NCBI RefSeq assembly: GCF_026341815.1
Contig: NZ_JAPENX010000001.1
Location: 1,178,001 to 1,242,000, forward strand
Reading direction: 5' to 3'
Length of the DNA stretch: 64,000 nucleotides
Source of the DNA: Streptomyces sp. NBC_00572
GTDB taxonomy: Bacteria; Actinomycetota; Actinomycetes; Streptomycetales; Streptomycetaceae
Shown piece by piece: positions 7,537-15,412 of this stretch. The notes beneath the pieces are model-generated. The model was not told the origin of the DNA, did no database searches, and saw only the letters and a list, made by a program, of their open reading frames with translations. Every line of letters begins with the position of its first letter. The first letter of the stretch is position 1. Position numbers and translations under genes: made by a program.

Positions 7537-8118
7537 TCATTTCCGGCCCGACTCCCCCGACTCGGCCGCCTTGGAAGACTCCGAGGACTCTGAGGACTCG
7601 GCCGCGCGGGCGGCCGGGATCCCGTGCTGCTGCACATCGGAGTTGACCTGCCCGCCGAGGGTCATGACATTCAGGGTCGCGGAGTTCTCGTTGGCGATGG
7701 CCTTCTCGACCCGGGCGACGAGCGTCGAGAACGCCTCCCGCTTGTGCAGGTTGTGGTACGGCCCGACCTTGGCCTCGAAGTAGACCCGCTCGTGCCCGAG
7801 CAGCTGCTCGGTGGACCGGTAGTTCTTCCACTGCTCGCGGTACCGGTACACGCTCTCCAGCGAAACGGCGGCGACGACCACGACGCTCAGCACAGTGGCG
7901 GTGACCCGGGCGAAGACCAGATCCAGATTCACGAACACGGGCACGAGCGCGCCACCGACGACGGAGACGGTCCGCATCCGCAGATGCATCGCCTTCATGC
8001 GGGTCGCCTTGGAGTCGTACCACTCCTGGTACTGCGAGAGCCTCGTCTCGATGTACCTCTGCGGCGTCATCTCGCCACCCTGCACCCCGGGTTCGGGCGC
8101 GTCCCCCACCTCAGCCAT
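7537..8118 (-). CDS. DUF4231 domain membrane protein
   Basis: 193 residues. After an acidic N-terminus comes RYIETRLSQYQEWYDSKA, two adjacent transmembrane helices (VSVVGGALVPVFVNLDLVF and VTATVLSVVVVAAVSLESVY), then the DUF4231/SLATT-like amphipathic part WKNYRSTEQLLGHERVYFEAKVGPY, and an Ala/Ser/Glu-rich tail. Related two-helix SLATT-type proteins are linked to nucleotide second messengers and defence in some bacteria, but DUF4231 itself has no proven role. The start at 8118 has a poor ribosome site; an ATG at 8070 (MTPQRYIETRL) behind GGGTGG is a fair alternative. Confidence 0.75.
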   Translation of the reverse strand: MAEVGDAPEPGVQGGEMTPQRYIETRLSQYQEWYDSKATRMKAMHLRMRTVSVVGGALVPVFVNLDLVFARVTATVLSVVVVAAVSLESVYRYREQWKNYRSTEQLLGHERVYFEAKVGPYHNLHKREAFSTLVARVEKAIANENSATLNVMTLGGQVNSDVQQHGIPAARAAESSESSESSKAAESGESGRK

Positions 8119-8243
8119 ACGGCGAGTACACCCGCCCTGCCAGGTCCCCGTCAACTCTGCGCCCATTCCCCCACAGCCCGCCACAAGGTACGTTCATCCG
8201 ACCGTCAACACCCCTTCGGCCACCGGAACTTCAGGGAGGAACC

Positions 8244-8438
8244 GTGGCGCAGCACCACCTCACCCACCCGACCACCGCCACCAAGGTCGGCATCGCCCTC
8301 GGCATCCTCGCCGCCGCCCTGATAGCCCTGGTGGGCCACACGACCACCGGCACGACCGAGGCCAGCAACCGCGAGACGGGCACGGTCAAGACAGAGGCAA
8401 GCGCGGGCGACAAGAAGGTCGAAGTGATCAAGGCCTGA
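8244..8438 (+). CDS. small single-pass membrane protein, hypothetical
   Basis: 64 residues, GTG start with a strong AGGGAGGA 3 nt upstream. One hydrophobic helix (about residues 15-31, VGIALGILAAALIALVG) and a polar C-terminal half rich in Thr, Glu and Lys. No family recognised. It sits between the divergent DUF4231 gene and the recombinase relic, whose frame begins right after its stop. Confidence 0.6.
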   Translation: MAQHHLTHPTTATKVGIALGILAAALIALVGHTTTGTTEASNRETGTVKTEASAGDKKVEVIKA

Positions 8439-8444
8439 CGCGAC

Positions 8445-8780
8445 CGCTCGTTCACCCGCGTCGCGAGGAACGCCGACCTCCGCGTCGTCCGGCTCCACGA
8501 CGCCCGGCACGGTACGGCGACACTCCTCACCGCCACCGGCGTCCCGCCCCGCGTCGTGATGGAGATCCTCGGTCACCGTCAGATCGCCGTGACGATGAAC
8601 GTCTACACCCACGTCGTCCAGGACACACGGCGCGAGGCCGTCATTCCCATGGATCGGCTGCTCAGGAGCCGTCCTCGCACTCAGGTCCTTCAAATGCAAT
8701 TCGCCGGCTCGACTGATCGGCTGCCCAGCGGAGGACGGCATCACGGACTGCTGCCCGGGAAGTCGACCGCGTCCGAATGA
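8445..8780 (+). pseudogene. tyrosine recombinase (phage/ICE integrase) C-terminal relic
   Basis: The frame following the small protein encodes, without a start, ADLRVVRLHDARHGTATLL and then VVMEILGHRQIAVTMNVYTH, the box II (H-x-x-R), G-H and catalytic Tyr region of Streptomyces tyrosine integrases, ending with REAVIPMDRLL. Everything N-terminal to box II, including the first catalytic Arg, is missing. Recognisable similarity stops near 8680; the rest of the frame up to the stop at 8780 looks random. It lies just beyond the 3' end of a tRNA-Val gene, the usual integration target, so it is best read as the scar of a lost integrative element. Confidence 0.75.
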
Positions 8781-8840
8781 TCGGTCGGGCAGGCCCCAAA
8801 GCCCAGGTGACCATGGACGTTGATGTCAGATGTGGATGCC

Positions 8841-8874
8841 AAAGGCCCCCAGCCATGATCGGCTGGGGGCCTTT
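8841..8874. terminator. terminator downstream of tRNA-Val
   Basis: 14-bp perfect stem (AAAGGCCCCCAGCC 8841-8854 with 8861-8874) and a 6-nt loop, a few bases past the tRNA 3' end on the minus strand. Confidence 0.8.
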
Positions 8875-8878
8875 TCCC

Positions 8879-8953
8879 TGGTGGGCGCGGACGGTTTCGA
8901 ACCGCCGACATCTGCTTTGTAAGAGCAGCGCTCTACCCCTGAGCTACGCACCC
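8879..8953 (-). tRNA. tRNA-Val (anticodon UAC)
   Basis: A full cloverleaf reads on the minus strand: acceptor GGGTGCG/CGCGCCC (one G-U), D arm GCTC/GAGC, anticodon stem CTGCT/AGCAG with loop CTTACAA (U33, anticodon TAC), variable ATGTC, and T arm around TTCGAAA. Discriminator A is followed by an encoded CCA (8879-8881). It reads GUA/GUG valine codons. A terminator follows closely, and the recombinase relic lies on its 3' side. Confidence 0.95.
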
Positions 8954-9130
8954 GTGGAAGAGGCAACAGCCTACATGGCGCATGGGTGGGTGCTGCAAAC
9001 CGATACCTCCCGGTGGGGGGGTATCCCCACCCTCGGGACGGTGGGTCGCCGGATCGTGACGGCGGGTGGTGGGGTCGTACGGTCGGGGGACTGTTCGCGT
9101 TTCCGGGTTTCTTGTGGGGGTCTTGGCGTC

Positions 9131-9901
9131 ATGGCTGTTGCACGTCGTCCGTTCCGGGTCTTGTTCGCCTCCGGTGGAGTGCTGGTCGCCTCCCTCGCGC
9201 TCGTCGGGTGCGGCTCGACCGATGTCGAGGGGGCGCCCGTGGAGCGGAAGACGTTCGCCTTCGGCGGGACCGCGCTCACCGTCGACTCCGACAACTCCGA
9301 GCTCGTGATCACTCCCGCCGACATCGACGACGTGCGCGTCGAGCGGCAGGTCGACGGGTGGGTGTTCATGGGATCGGGGCCCAAGCCCGAGTGGAAGCTC
9401 GTCGACGGGAAGCTGACCCTGCGGGTCAACTGCGACGGTGTCTCCTCCAACTGTGACGCCGTCCACCGGATCCAGGTCCCCCGCGACGTCGCCGTCAGCG
9501 TCGAGAACGACAACGGGCGCGTCACCGCCGAGGGCTTCGCCACCCCGATGAAGGTGCGCTCCGACAACGGCGACGTGGTCCTGCGCAAGGCCGGCGGGGC
9601 GCTGGACATCGGCACCGACAACGGTGCCGTCGCCGTCGAGGATGGGGCCACCTCGCCCGAGGTCGTCGCCCGGTCCGACAACGGCGCCGTACACATCGCC
9701 CTCGGCTCGGTCCCCCGCCGCGTCGACGTCGTCACCGACAACGGCGACGTCCAGGTCTCCCTCCCCACCGCCGCGTACAAGGTGACCGGTGCCAGCGGCA
9801 ACGGCGAGGTCCGGATCGACGTCCCCCGCCGCGACGAGAGCAAGCACTCCGTGAACGTCCGCAGCGACAACGGTGACGTATCCGTCCTCACGGCGAACTG
9901 A
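9131..9901 (+). CDS. DUF4097 family lipoprotein
   Basis: 256 residues. The N-terminus has a lipoprotein signal with lipobox LVGC (Cys27). The rest is a right-handed beta-helix-like DUF4097 repeat: the motif DNG recurs every ~20-25 residues (SVENDNGRV, RSDNGDVVL, GTDNGAVAV, RSDNGAVHI, VTDNGDVQV, SGNGEVRI, RSDNGDVSV). Such proteins are exported, extracytoplasmic and of unknown function. The frame is open far upstream, through the tRNA, but only the ATG at 9131 gives a proper signal peptide. The purine tract before it (GTGGGGG) is a weak ribosome site. Confidence 0.85.
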   Translation: MAVARRPFRVLFASGGVLVASLALVGCGSTDVEGAPVERKTFAFGGTALTVDSDNSELVITPADIDDVRVERQVDGWVFMGSGPKPEWKLVDGKLTLRVNCDGVSSNCDAVHRIQVPRDVAVSVENDNGRVTAEGFATPMKVRSDNGDVVLRKAGGALDIGTDNGAVAVEDGATSPEVVARSDNGAVHIALGSVPRRVDVVTDNGDVQVSLPTAAYKVTGASGNGEVRIDVPRRDESKHSVNVRSDNGDVSVLTAN

Positions 9902-9978
9902 CCGGCCCGTGTGTTCGTCCTTACCGGGTGGGAGAATGAACCGGACCGGGCACGGCGGACACAGCACGGGAGAGGTAC

Positions 9979-11388
9979 GTGGCGGCGAGCGACGCGAGGG
10001 GGGCGGGCGGCGTTCGGCGTCGTGATGCGCCAAGCCGAGGGCAGACCCACTCCGAGGACAGTCCGAGGCCGGGGATTTCCGGGCTTCGGCTTGCCCTTGC
10101 CCTTCCGCTGGTCCTCGGTGTCATGCTGCCGCACGCCTTCGCCGGTGGCGGTACCCGCCGCTGGTTCGGTGGGCGCGGTGAGAGTCAGCGGGCCGAGGCG
10201 CAGGCCGCCAAGGACGCCGCCGCCGCGGCCTTCTACGAGCTCGACACCGCCCAGCGCGGGCTGCGCATCTCCATCGAGACCATCACCGCCGTCGACAGCT
10301 CCCCCGAGACGCGCCGCGCCGTCGAGGGCTTCGAGGCCCTCGGGCGCCGGATCGACGAGGTCAGCCACACGTACATCAGCGCCGTCGACGCCCACGACCT
10401 CGACCGCGACGAGCTCGACGCCGCGACCGCCGGTCGGGCCCGCGCCGAACTGACCCGCGCCAAGGACGAGCTGGACCGGGTCAAGGGGGAGCTCGACCGG
10501 TTCGAGGCGGGCCTCGCTCCGCTGCTCGGGCAGGCCGAGACCCAGCTCGCCCGGCTCGCCCCGGCCGTCGAGCGCGCCCGCCAGGCCCTGCGCGGTGCGA
10601 GCGGCGCCCTCGACTCCGTACGGGAGAGCGGGCTGCGCGCGGACGACCTCGCCGCCCGGCTCGCCGCCCTCGGGCCCGAGCTCACCCGGCTCAACGAGGG
10701 CGCCGGCCGGCACGGCGTCCCCGAGACCCTCCAGCGCGCCGACCGGGTGCTGCGCGACGCCGAGGCCGTACGGGCCGAGGCCGAGCGGCTGCCCGCGCGG
10801 GCCGCCGAGATCGACCGGCGCCTCGTCTCCCTCCGTACCCGCACCGAGGCGCTCACCACCCGCACCGAGAAGGTCGAGCCGGTCCTCTCCGAGCTGCGGC
10901 GGCGTTTCACCGCCCCCTGCTGGCAGGACCTCCAGCACGTGCCCGAGCAGGCCGCCGCCACCCTCCGGCAGGCCGAGGAGCGGCTCGCCGAGGCCGGAAA
11001 GGCGCGCGCCGAGCAGCGCTGGCCGGACGCGACCTCGCTGCTCTCCACCGTCCGCGCGCTGCTCGACTCCACCGACGAGGCCGTCTCCGCCGCGGGCGAC
11101 CGGCTGCGTCGCCTCGACGCCGTCGCCAAGGACCCCAAGGCGGAGATCGACCGCGCCCGGTTCGCGGTACGGGACGCCCAGCGCCTCGCGATGACCGGGC
11201 GGAACACCCCCGACCCGCGCCACGCCCGGCCCCTCGACGAGGCCGTCGCCCGGCTGGACCGCGCGGTCGACGGCCTGGAGGGTCGCCACCCGGACTACTG
11301 GCACTTCCTGACCGAACTGGAGGGCGTACGGGCCACGGCCGCGCACGTCGTCGGGCAGATCCGGGAGGACCGGGGCTCCGGGCATTGA
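9979..11388 (+). CDS. membrane-anchored coiled-coil protein, hypothetical
   Basis: 469 residues. A short basic N-terminus leads to one membrane helix (about residues 35-55, LRLALALPLVLGVMLPHAFAGG), after which nearly all of the protein is charged, Ala/Leu/Arg/Glu-rich helix with heptad spacing, interrupted around FTAPCWQDLQHVPEQA. No catalytic motif is visible. The pattern resembles Streptomyces proteins annotated only as hypothetical or TPM-associated membrane proteins. The GTG start has GGGAGAGG ahead. It follows the DUF4097 lipoprotein by 77 bases in the same direction. Confidence 0.7.
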   Translation: MAASDARGAGGVRRRDAPSRGQTHSEDSPRPGISGLRLALALPLVLGVMLPHAFAGGGTRRWFGGRGESQRAEAQAAKDAAAAAFYELDTAQRGLRISIETITAVDSSPETRRAVEGFEALGRRIDEVSHTYISAVDAHDLDRDELDAATAGRARAELTRAKDELDRVKGELDRFEAGLAPLLGQAETQLARLAPAVERARQALRGASGALDSVRESGLRADDLAARLAALGPELTRLNEGAGRHGVPETLQRADRVLRDAEAVRAEAERLPARAAEIDRRLVSLRTRTEALTTRTEKVEPVLSELRRRFTAPCWQDLQHVPEQAAATLRQAEERLAEAGKARAEQRWPDATSLLSTVRALLDSTDEAVSAAGDRLRRLDAVAKDPKAEIDRARFAVRDAQRLAMTGRNTPDPRHARPLDEAVARLDRAVDGLEGRHPDYWHFLTELEGVRATAAHVVGQIREDRGSGH

Positions 11389-11401
11389 GCCGCGGACGAC
11401 C

Positions 11402-11590
11402 CGAGCGCGGGGCCGGGGCCGGAAGACCGGGGCACTCCGGGGTACCTGCCCGTGGCCCCCGGAGCACGGGGCCGGGACCGGGAGACCGGGGCAGCTGCCC
11501 GTCGCCGCCCCCCCGGAGCGCGGGACCGGGAGACCGGCGTACCTGCCCGCCGCCCCGGCCCGCGAGGTCGGGGCACCTGCCCCTGGCCGG
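11402..11590 (+). repeat. three and a half imperfect ~50-58 bp GC-rich repeats
   Basis: The segment GGAGC-CGGG-CCGGGA/G-GACCGG...CTGCCCG recurs three times (from about 11405, 11460 and 11516), with a partial fourth copy near 11565. It fills most of the 224-base space between the coiled-coil gene and fmdB. No coding sense on either strand is convincing. Confidence 0.6.
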
Positions 11591-11612
11591 GCGCAGGCTC
11601 TAGCCTGTTCCC

Positions 11613-11834
11613 ATGCCTCGTTACGAATTCCGCTGCCGTACCTGCGGCGACACCTTCGAGCTCAGCCGTCCCATGGCCGAGTCCTCCGATCCGGCCTCCT
11701 GCCCCGCCGGGCACGACGACACCGTGAAGCTGCTCTCGGCCGTGGCCGTCGGCGGCTCGTCCTCAGCCCCCGCGCCGAGCGGCGGCGGGGGCGGTGGCGG
11801 GGGCGGCTGCTGCGGTGGGGGTTGCTGCGGCTGA
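11613..11834 (+). CDS. FmdB family zinc-ribbon protein
   Basis: 73 residues beginning MPRYEFRCRTCGDTFE with the putative regulatory protein FmdB zinc ribbon: C8-x2-C11 and C30 with H34 (CPAGH) as likely metal ligands. The tail is almost pure Gly, Ser and Cys (SGGGGG...CCGGGCCG), common in actinobacterial members. TAGCCT, a -10 box, ends 6 nt before the ATG and there is no Shine-Dalgarno, so the transcript is probably leaderless. It converges on the Ter-associated HAD gene 6 bases away. Confidence 0.88.
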   Translation: MPRYEFRCRTCGDTFELSRPMAESSDPASCPAGHDDTVKLLSAVAVGGSSSAPAPSGGGGGGGGGCCGGGCCG

Positions 11835-11840
11835 GACGCC

Positions 11841-12674
11841 TCAGCCGGCGGCCGCCGCCCTGAAGCGGCGCAGGATCTCCTCCCCCGCCGCGACCCCGCG
11901 TTCCGCGAGGACGTCGAGGTGGGGGGCGGTCCAGTCGCTGTCGGCCAATTCGCCGTGGCCCGGGCGCCAGGCCCGGTCCGCGGCGAGCAGCAGGTCGGCG
12001 TCGAGGAGGGAGTCGCCCGCGGCCAGGGTGAGCGTGGCGCCGATGCGGCGGGCGACCTCGCGGACGGCCGCGCTCTTGGTGAGCGGTTTCGGCACGGCGT
12101 ACACCTTGCGGCCCTGGAGCGAGACGGTCCAGCCGCGCTCCCCCGCCCAGTCGCCGAAGCGTCCCAGCCAGTCCTCGGGGAGCCGTTCCCGCTCGACGAC
12201 GAGGTAGGCGAACAGGTCCTCGGCGACGCGATGCTTGCGTACCCAGGACAGGTCCGTGGTGGCGGTGAGGTAGGCGCGGATCTCGGAGAGCGGCGCGCAT
12301 TCCTCGGCGAGCCTGCGCAGTACGGAGGCGTGCCAGTCGGCGTCGGTGACGCCGTCGACGAGGATGTGGCCGCCGTTGGCGCAGATCGCGTACTTCGGTG
12401 CGGTGCCGGGGAGTTGGATGCGCTGGTACTGCTTGCGCGTCCGGGTGGTGGTGGGGACGAAGACGGTTTCGGCGGTCAGCCGCGCGAGCAGGTCGGCCGC
12501 GTCCTCGGTCATGTAGGAGAGCGGCTTCGACTCGTGGACCTCGACGCAGAGCAGCCGGGGCGCCTGGGCGTCGGGCATGCCGAGGGCGAGGGCCGCGGAC
12601 GAGTAGATGAGGGTGCGGTCGAGGTCGCTCGCGACGAGCGTCGACGCCGCCCGGGGGCTCGGGATCGTGCTCAC
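11841..12674 (-). CDS. HAD-family phosphatase of the Ter biosynthetic module
   Basis: 277 residues. Motif I is SDLDRTLIYSS (D17, D19); then TETVFVPTTTRTRKQYQRI as motif II, a cap with ANGGHILVDG, and C-terminal AGDSLLDADLL as motif IV: a Cof-like HAD with a C2-type cap. In Ter clusters this HAD is predicted to dephosphorylate the nucleotide-like product of the partner phosphoribosyltransferases. The GTG start overlaps the stop of the upstream gene by 4 bases (GTGA), so the two are translationally coupled. It is the last gene of a three-gene operon. Confidence 0.88.
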   Translation of the reverse strand: MSTIPSPRAASTLVASDLDRTLIYSSAALALGMPDAQAPRLLCVEVHESKPLSYMTEDAADLLARLTAETVFVPTTTRTRKQYQRIQLPGTAPKYAICANGGHILVDGVTDADWHASVLRRLAEECAPLSEIRAYLTATTDLSWVRKHRVAEDLFAYLVVERERLPEDWLGRFGDWAGERGWTVSLQGRKVYAVPKPLTKSAAVREVARRIGATLTLAAGDSLLDADLLLAADRAWRPGHGELADSDWTAPHLDVLAERGVAAGEEILRRFRAAAAG

Positions 12675-15394
12675 TGGGACACCACCGCCCTGCCGTCGGC
12701 TCCTGTCGCACCCCTGGTGTACTGAGGGTGTATCAGGCCGACGCAGCTGTACGGGAGTTCGTCGACGAACTCGACCGGTACGCCGCGCTGCTCGGCGAGC
12801 AGCCGGACGTGCGCGAGGTCGGCGTCGGCGCCCCGCTTGGCGAGGATCTTCCAGGGAACCCGGCGGAGCAGGACGCGGGTGGTCTCGCCGACGCCCGGCT
12901 TGACCAGGTTGACGTCGTGGATGCCGTACTCCTCGCTGATCCGCTCCACGGCGGCCCAGCCCTCCCAGGTGGGAGTGCGGTCGGCGGCCAGGAGTTCCTT
13001 GGTGTCGGCGTCGACGGCTCCGCCGACCTCGTCGAAGCGGGCGGCGACGGCGTCGAGGAAGTCGTTGGAGACATCGGCGCCGGCCAGCTCGCGGTAGAAC
13101 TTCCCGCCGTGGAAGTCGTCCGGTCCGACGAGGTCGGCGCGGAGGACCGTACGGGATATCAGGCCGGAGACCGTGGAGTTGAGGCAGGCGGAAGGGATGA
13201 GGAAGTCCTCGCGCGTGCCGTACGTACGGACGCAGGAACCGGGGTCGGCGAGGACCGCGATCTCCGGGTCGAAGCCCGTGACACCCTCGGCCGCCTCGAA
13301 CTCCTTGATGGCATCGGCGAGTTCGCGGGTGATGGCACCCTTTCCGGTCCAGCCGTCGACGAACACGACGTCCGCCGGGTCGTGGTGGGCGGCGAGCCAG
13401 CGCAGGGCGTTGGCGTCGATGCCGCGGCCACGCACGATGGAGACGGCGTAGTGCGGGAGTTCGAGACCGTGGCGGGCCTGCGCCCAGCGGCGCATGAGGA
13501 CGCCGACGGGGGTACCGGCCCGCGCGAGCGAGACGAGAACCGGGCGGCGGCCCGGCCGTTCTGCGAGGACGGTCTCGGTGACGGTGCCGACGGCGCGGGC
13601 GATCCGGGCGGCGGAGGTCTCCAGGGCCGTGTGGAACAGCTCCTGGTAGCGGTCGCTGGGCTGGTACTCGACGGGGAGCGACTCGGCGTAGTGCGCGCCG
13701 CCGCTCTGGATGGCTTCCTCGCGTTCCTCGGTGGGCGCCTCCAACTCGACGTCCGAGAGGTCCTGGAGCAGCCAGCCGACCTCCTCGGGTGCGTACGACG
13801 AGAAGGCGGGGCCGCGGAGGGGCTCGGGCAGCATGGAGCTCCTTTCGGGAGCTTCGGTGACCTGGGGCGGGTACGGAGAGGCGTTCGGCGTGGCCTCGTG
13901 TGCCTTGTGTGCCTCGTGTGCCTCGTGTGCCTCGTACGGGGAGTGCGGCGCGGGCGCCGGTGTGTACGAGGGGACGACGGCGAGCACGACGCGCGGGATG
14001 TGCGCGGCGAGCTGGGCGAGCAGGCCGTCCGGGGCGTGCAGGGCCGGGGTGTCGGCGGAGGAGTCGACGACGAGGGCGACGGCTTCGAAGCCCGCGCCGG
14101 CCACGTTGTAGGCGTAGCGCTCGCCGGGGCCGTCGGCGGGGTCGTCGTGGGCGGGGAAGACGAGCCGGGTGCGTATCGCGTAGCCGGGGTCGTCCACGGC
14201 GAGGACGGGCGAGCGGGTGGTGGTGGAGTAGCGGACGTCGAGTCCGGCGTCCTCCAGGGCGGTGCCGAGGCGCAGCGGCGCGTACATCAGCTCCTCGAAG
14301 CCGAGGACGAGGACGCGGGGTCCTGCGGTGCGGGGCCCTGCGGGCGGCGCGGCGAGGGTGCCGGTCCCTTGCTCCACGGCCGGACCGCCCAGCGCCTCGG
14401 CGATCCTGCCCGCCATGGCGGGCAGTGCCGCCTCCAGGCGGTCGCGCTGGTCGGGCGTGAAGCCGTGCCGTCCGCCGTCGGGTACGTCCTCCGGCCAGTC
14501 CAGCGCCACGCGCACGGGATCGTGCCGATGCGGGGCCGCGGCGGATCCGGCAGCGATCCCGGGCCCGGAGCCTGAAGCGGACACCGAGCCGTGGTCGGGA
14601 CCGGGTCCGGATGCGGGCGTCGAGCTGCGGGCGAGCCCGGAGCTGGATGCGGAGCCGGCGGCGGACGGCCCTCCCGCGCTCGGCGGCTCGTACGCCCGCT
14701 CGTGTTCCGCCACCAGCGCCTGGCCCTTCTCCAGGACCCCTTCCGGGAGGCGTACGGTCCCGGCGGCGCCGGATATCAGGTCGACCCGGGCGCCTATCTC
14801 CGTGGCGAAGGCGTCCAGGCGGCCGAGGTCGGCGGCCGAGCGCATGTCGACGAGGGCGACGACGACGTACCGGTCGCGGGGGTAGCGCTCGTGCAGGGCC
14901 CGCACGGTGTTGAGGACGGTGTTGCCGGTGGAGAACTCGTCGTCGACGAGGACCAGCGGCCCGTCGCCCGCGAGGAGCTTGGGGTCCTCGGGCAGCAGCA
15001 GGTGCGAGGTGGCGTGCGAGTGGGACTCCTCGAAACCGCCCGCGCGGGCGACGCCGTCCACCGGCCGCCGGGTGGAGTGGAGGTAGGGGGCGAGGCCGAG
15101 GCCGTCGGCGACCGCGTGACCCAGGGCGGTGGCGGTCTCGGCGTACCCGAGGACGACGGAGCGCGCGGCCTCCTCGTCACCGAGGAGCGCGCGGACGCGC
15201 CGGCCGAGGTCGAGGCCGGAGCCGTACACCACCGAGGGGCGCTGGGGCACGTGCTTGCCGAGCACGCTGGAGACCAGCAGATGCGCACGCTTGGGGTTGC
15301 GACGCAGTGCGAGCCCCAACAGGGCCGGTAGCGCCTCGTCGCCGATCAGTTCGACGCCCAGTCGCTCCGCGACCCACGTTCCGGTCCACACCAC
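12671..15394 (-). CDS. Ter-module fusion: phosphoribosyltransferase/TRSP + StiP-type PRTase/PELOTA
   Basis: 907 residues in one frame. Residues ~35-225 are a type I phosphoribosyltransferase with the PRPP loop VLVDDEFSTGNTVLN (near 147-161). An Ala/Ser/Pro/Gly linker follows (~240-300), then a TRSP-like domain (~330-480), a short EAH repeat, and from M521 a complete StiP-family unit of 387 residues (VLVSLARAGTPVGVLMRRW, DVVFVDGWTGKGAITREL) ending in a PELOTA-like domain (NLVKPGVGETTRVLLRRVPWKIL). In relatives these are normally two genes. A strong AAAGGAG lies before the codon for M521, so the second half may also be made alone. Family work predicts synthesis of a nucleoside-like metabolite. 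Start: GTG 15394 behind GAAGGGA. Confidence 0.82.
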   Translation of the reverse strand: MVWTGTWVAERLGVELIGDEALPALLGLALRRNPKRAHLLVSSVLGKHVPQRPSVVYGSGLDLGRRVRALLGDEEAARSVVLGYAETATALGHAVADGLGLAPYLHSTRRPVDGVARAGGFEESHSHATSHLLLPEDPKLLAGDGPLVLVDDEFSTGNTVLNTVRALHERYPRDRYVVVALVDMRSAADLGRLDAFATEIGARVDLISGAAGTVRLPEGVLEKGQALVAEHERAYEPPSAGGPSAAGSASSSGLARSSTPASGPGPDHGSVSASGSGPGIAAGSAAAPHRHDPVRVALDWPEDVPDGGRHGFTPDQRDRLEAALPAMAGRIAEALGGPAVEQGTGTLAAPPAGPRTAGPRVLVLGFEELMYAPLRLGTALEDAGLDVRYSTTTRSPVLAVDDPGYAIRTRLVFPAHDDPADGPGERYAYNVAGAGFEAVALVVDSSADTPALHAPDGLLAQLAAHIPRVVLAVVPSYTPAPAPHSPYEAHEAHEAHKAHEATPNASPYPPQVTEAPERSSMLPEPLRGPAFSSYAPEEVGWLLQDLSDVELEAPTEEREEAIQSGGAHYAESLPVEYQPSDRYQELFHTALETSAARIARAVGTVTETVLAERPGRRPVLVSLARAGTPVGVLMRRWAQARHGLELPHYAVSIVRGRGIDANALRWLAAHHDPADVVFVDGWTGKGAITRELADAIKEFEAAEGVTGFDPEIAVLADPGSCVRTYGTREDFLIPSACLNSTVSGLISRTVLRADLVGPDDFHGGKFYRELAGADVSNDFLDAVAARFDEVGGAVDADTKELLAADRTPTWEGWAAVERISEEYGIHDVNLVKPGVGETTRVLLRRVPWKILAKRGADADLAHVRLLAEQRGVPVEFVDELPYSCVGLIHPQYTRGATGADGRAVVSQ
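13834..13845 (-). promoter_or_regulatory. internal Shine-Dalgarno and start codon inside the fused Ter gene
   Basis: On the minus strand AAAGGAG (13845-13839) is followed 4 nt later by ATG (13834), in frame, exactly where StiP-family proteins begin (MLPEPLRGP). No stop codon separates it from the upstream phosphoribosyltransferase frame. It looks like a start retained from a once separate gene. Confidence 0.7.
13893..13937 (-). repeat. 9-bp tandem repeat encoding Glu-Ala-His
   Basis: Five copies of GCCTCGTGT (plus strand), encoding EAHEAHEAHKAHEA on the minus strand, lie just before the StiP unit. The unit keeps the frame, so copy number can vary without breaking the fusion. Confidence 0.8.
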
Positions 15395-15412
15395 GTCGTC
15401 GACGTCCCTTCG

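Noticed and set aside
8445..8780. Functional integrase
   Set aside because: It lacks the N-terminal half and the first catalytic arginine, and has no start codon with a ribosome site.
8971..11385. Long open frame antisense to the DUF4097 and coiled-coil genes
   Set aside because: It spans two genes and their gap, has no ribosome site, and its sequence is the expected antisense of repeats.
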